Shown here: one piece after another, positions 15,434 to 17,172 of the stretch
Layout of the letters: every line of letters begins with the position of its first letter
Position numbering within the stretch: the stretch's first letter is position 1
NCBI GenBank assembly: GCA_900546215.1
Contig: URCD01000050.1
Coordinates: forward strand, 1-17,172
DNA from: an uncultured Eubacteriales bacterium
GTDB taxonomy: Bacteria; Bacillota; Clostridia; Lachnospirales; Anaerotignaceae
Direction: 5' to 3'
DNA length: 17,172 nt
Notes under the pieces: generated by a model
What the model was told of the DNA's origin: nothing
Database searches by the model: none
The model's input: only the letters and a program-made list of their open reading frames with translations
Program-made: the position numbers and the translations under genes

Positions 15434-15463
15434 GACTGAAAGTTCCTTCTCGAGCTTTCAGTC
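15434..15463. repeat. Inverted repeat at the broken end of the transposase
   Basis: GACTGAAAG (15434-15442) pairs with CTTTCAGTC (15455-15463) around a 12-nt loop. It covers the premature stop of the transposase, so it lies at or near the deletion junction. Confidence 0.55.
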
Positions 15464-15925
15464 CTTGACGTCAGAAATAAAGCCCTCGGAGGCTTCAAAT
15501 CCGTAAATATCCTCCAGTGTGTCAGGAATCTGGCGGGTGGTCATTCCCTTGGCATACATGAATATGATTTTCTGGTCAATATCGGAGATATCCTTCTGCC
15601 GCTTTTTAACTACTTGTGGCTGGAATGTGGACTTGCGGTCCTGGGGGACCTTGATGTCCATGCTGCCATAGCTGCTGTTGATACATTTGGCTTTATAACC
15701 GTTACGGTAATCATCGTTGTCAGAACGCTCCGACTTTCCATAGCCAAGATGCTCATCCATCTCTGTTTCCATCATTTCTTTGATTGTGCCGCCAAGCAGG
15801 TCCTTGAGTGCATCCTGGATATCCTCTGCGGATTGGATGTCGTATTCCTGCAGGAGCTGCTGAATAATACTGTGTTTTCCCTCTGTCATCTGTACCTTGT
15901 GTACCGGTTTCTTTTCTCTTGCCAT
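15458..15925 (-). pseudogene. IS256/Mutator-family transposase, N-terminal fragment
   Basis: A 155-residue fragment of a transposase normally about 400 residues long. It shows the N-terminal signature of the IS256 family: the helical segment around IQDALKDLLGGTIKEMMETE, then EHLGYGK, DDYRNGYKAK and a basic stretch VKKRQKDISDIDQKIIFMYAKGMTTRQI, ending at EGFISDVKD. Family members continue with a DKILP-like segment and the DDE catalytic residues, all absent, so it is inactive. The ATG at 15925 has AGAGG upstream. The reading frame ends inside a 9-bp inverted repeat, consistent with an internal deletion. Confidence 0.88.
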
Positions 15926-16003
15926 AATAAAAGGCCTCTTATGATTTTTATTTTACCATAGAAGACCTTATAAAACCTTATTTACAGAAAAACTTACACA
16001 TAC

Positions 16004-16135
16004 TATCGAGGTACTCGATCAGCTCCGCCTTGAACTGCTCCATAGACTCAAACTCCTGCAAATCATTGATGATGTGTGTTTTAAGCTGCGCAACGGCGGC
16101 CATGCGGCCCTCCAACTGCTTAATGCTGGGGAAAG
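16004..16135 (-). pseudogene. Transposase C-terminal scrap, possibly IS3-type
   Basis: A minus-strand frame of about 44 codons, opened by TGA and with no start, reads FPSIKQLEGRMAAVAQLKTH and then LQEFESMEQFKAELIEYLD before running into the IS256-like end. The second part resembles the IS3-family OrfB region that normally reads F-x-S-x-E-x-x-x-x-x-I-x-x-YI-x-YYN; here the sequence is cut just where YYN would come. Its higher GC than the helicase gene beside it also suggests foreign origin. The first part does not match well, so the call is tentative. Confidence 0.4.
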
Positions 16136-16354
16136 AGAATCAAGAATAGAAATATCCGTAAAAATATCAGCTGTAGTAACCCATTCTGTACAAATACGGA
16201 GTAGGTTACTACAGATTTTCTCTCTATCTAATTTTTCGTGCCAGTTTCGCGGATTTTTGTAAAAATATTTGTATGCAAACTATTCCTAACCCTGCTTTCA
16301 ATTGTCTTTTAAAGCACTTAGTCTCATAAGATGTTGCATTTTTTGTTACATAAC
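16136..16354. other. Intergenic stretch beyond the helicase gene
   Basis: About 220 bp with no supported gene. The only clear structure is the inverted repeat at 16171-16214, listed separately. The base composition changes here from the GC-richer transposase scrap to AT-rich DNA. Confidence 0.5.
16171..16214. repeat. 11-bp inverted repeat downstream of the helicase gene
   Basis: CTGTAGTAACC (16171-16181) and GGTTACTACAG (16204-16214) are perfectly complementary with a 22-nt loop. On the plus strand ATTTTC follows; on the minus strand CTGATATTTTTA follows, so it could be a weak terminator for the helicase gene, or the end of a mobile element. Confidence 0.55.
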
Positions 16355-17172
16355 TTATATAATCTCGTATTCAATACGTTGTCCGCTTTTCTCTGTAAAT
16401 GCACCTATTGCGTTGCCGATAACGCTTGAAGAAAACCCGTTTGGCAAGTGGATATACAGGTCTTCCTTAGCGCGGCTACAAGCAACATAATACATTCGGG
16501 TAAATTCCTGCGCGGCTTGCTCTTCTAGCAAACAAGGATTATTGTACATTGCGTCAAGCGTGGTGTTATCTTTATTAGATGCCTTATTAGGAGTTAAGCT
16601 AACAACAACTTTTTCCCATTCTAACCCCTTTGCCTGATGAACCGTCATATACTTACTGCCAGCAGAAAACACTTCAGTAAATAATTTATAAGAAGTTTGC
16701 CAATTTAGAGAAAGGACATTTGCTTTCAAATCGTCCCTGTCAGCATCATCAAAAACAGGGATTTTGAAACCTGCGCCTAAAACATCCTTAAGTTCAGAAT
16801 ATTGTTCTTCCAATATCAGTGCATTAAAGTTTTCAATAACATGCGCTGTAGTTTTGTCAGTTGTATTTTCATTTAAACCAGCAAAAAGATTCCCTGAAAG
16901 TTTTTTAATCAGAGATATGGATTTTGGTGTTATCTTTTTATGATCGATATCCACATAAATCGAAAAAGCCTTCAGAACATCAATGAATGCCCCTGTCCTA
17001 TAGCCATCCCACAGGCCAAATATACATTTGAATGCTTTTACCCAAGTCACAAAGTTATGTTCTTCGATATCACGGCGAATATCAATGGGCGAAGTATAAT
17101 AGCTGTTATAGATCTTTTTAAGACAATCAACCTGTCCCGGCGTTATTCCGCGAATATATGAGAACGCCGCAG
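16355..17172 (-). CDS. UvrD-like superfamily 1 helicase, C-terminal part
   Basis: The last 271 codons of a helicase; the frame stays open to the window edge, so the N-terminal Walker motifs are outside. Two diagnostic motifs remain: YMTVHQAKGLEWEKVVV (motif V region) and EFTRMYYVACSRAKEDLYIH (motif VI, with the arginine finger). These place it in the UvrD/Rep/PcrA group of 3'-5' DNA helicases. The tail after motif VI is short (about 30 residues), unlike UvrD itself. Small UvrD-like helicases of this kind occur in defence loci such as Gabija (GajB), where the partner nuclease-ATPase gene lies upstream; that position would be beyond the window. Gabija membership is only a possibility. Confidence 0.85.
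   Translation of the reverse strand, partial: AAFSYIRGITPGQVDCLKKIYNSYYTSPIDIRRDIEEHNFVTWVKAFKCIFGLWDGYRTGAFIDVLKAFSIYVDIDHKKITPKSISLIKKLSGNLFAGLNENTTDKTTAHVIENFNALILEEQYSELKDVLGAGFKIPVFDDADRDDLKANVLSLNWQTSYKLFTEVFSAGSKYMTVHQAKGLEWEKVVVSLTPNKASNKDNTTLDAMYNNPCLLEEQAAQEFTRMYYVACSRAKEDLYIHLPNGFSSSVIGNAIGAFTEKSGQRIEYEII

Larger units (their letters stand above)
15383..16003 (-). mobile_element. Internally deleted IS256/Mutator-type insertion sequence
   Basis: A region of about 620 bp carrying only the first 155 codons of an IS256-type transposase. Possible ends: reading inward from the right, TGTAAGTTTTTCTGTAAAT (complement of 15980-15998), and from the left TGAAAAAAAGTCTGTAAAT (15391-15409). 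They match at 13 of 19 positions, including a shared TCTGTAAAT, and both are followed by CTTCTATG at slightly different distances. Exact borders and a target duplication could not be settled. Confidence 0.55.

Overview
The window looks like chromosome from a low-GC anaerobic Bacillota, most likely class Clostridia. The evidence is the AT-rich sequence, the strong AGGAGG-type ribosome binding sites, the short rho-independent terminators, and a flavodiiron protein and rubredoxin domain typical of anaerobes. The species cannot be named from the sequence.

Bases 1-6640 look like resident chromosome. A sodium:solute (PanF-like) symporter, cut by the window edge, is followed at once by an HGGG/GDSAG esterase and a clear terminator. 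On the minus strand lies a redox operon: an Rrf2-type regulator with three C-terminal cysteines, then a 637-residue fusion of acyl-CoA dehydrogenase, an ETF-alpha-like FAD domain and a rubredoxin, then a complete flavodiiron protein. Read together, these could pass electrons from an acyl-CoA to FAD, to rubredoxin, and then to O2 or NO. A TspO-family membrane protein diverges from the regulator across a short intergenic region. It ends in a 14-bp hairpin shared with a convergent SAM methyltransferase.

Bases 6673-11934 look accessory. A frameshifted remnant of an SRA/PUA-like restriction-type domain comes first, then about 430 bp with no supported gene. A three-gene minus-strand operon follows: an AAA/ABC-type ATPase (RloA/AbiLi-like), a RloB/AbiLii-like protein and an unfamiliar 694-residue protein. 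The last has clustered cysteines (zinc-ribbon-like) and a C-terminal region that reads like a restriction-endonuclease fold. A good sigma-A promoter drives the operon, with a 31-bp palindrome abutting its -35. This is the best candidate here for an undescribed system, probably anti-phage defence of AbiL type with an added putative nuclease.

Bases 11935-16135 are mobile DNA. They hold an intact tyrosine recombinase with a neighbouring HELGH metallopeptidase, an excisionase-like HTH protein with a second integrase broken by an in-frame amber codon and a lost C-terminus, an internally deleted IS256/Mutator-type element that may keep both ends, and a scrap resembling an IS3-type transposase. The window ends inside a UvrD-like helicase on the minus strand, which may belong to another defence locus.
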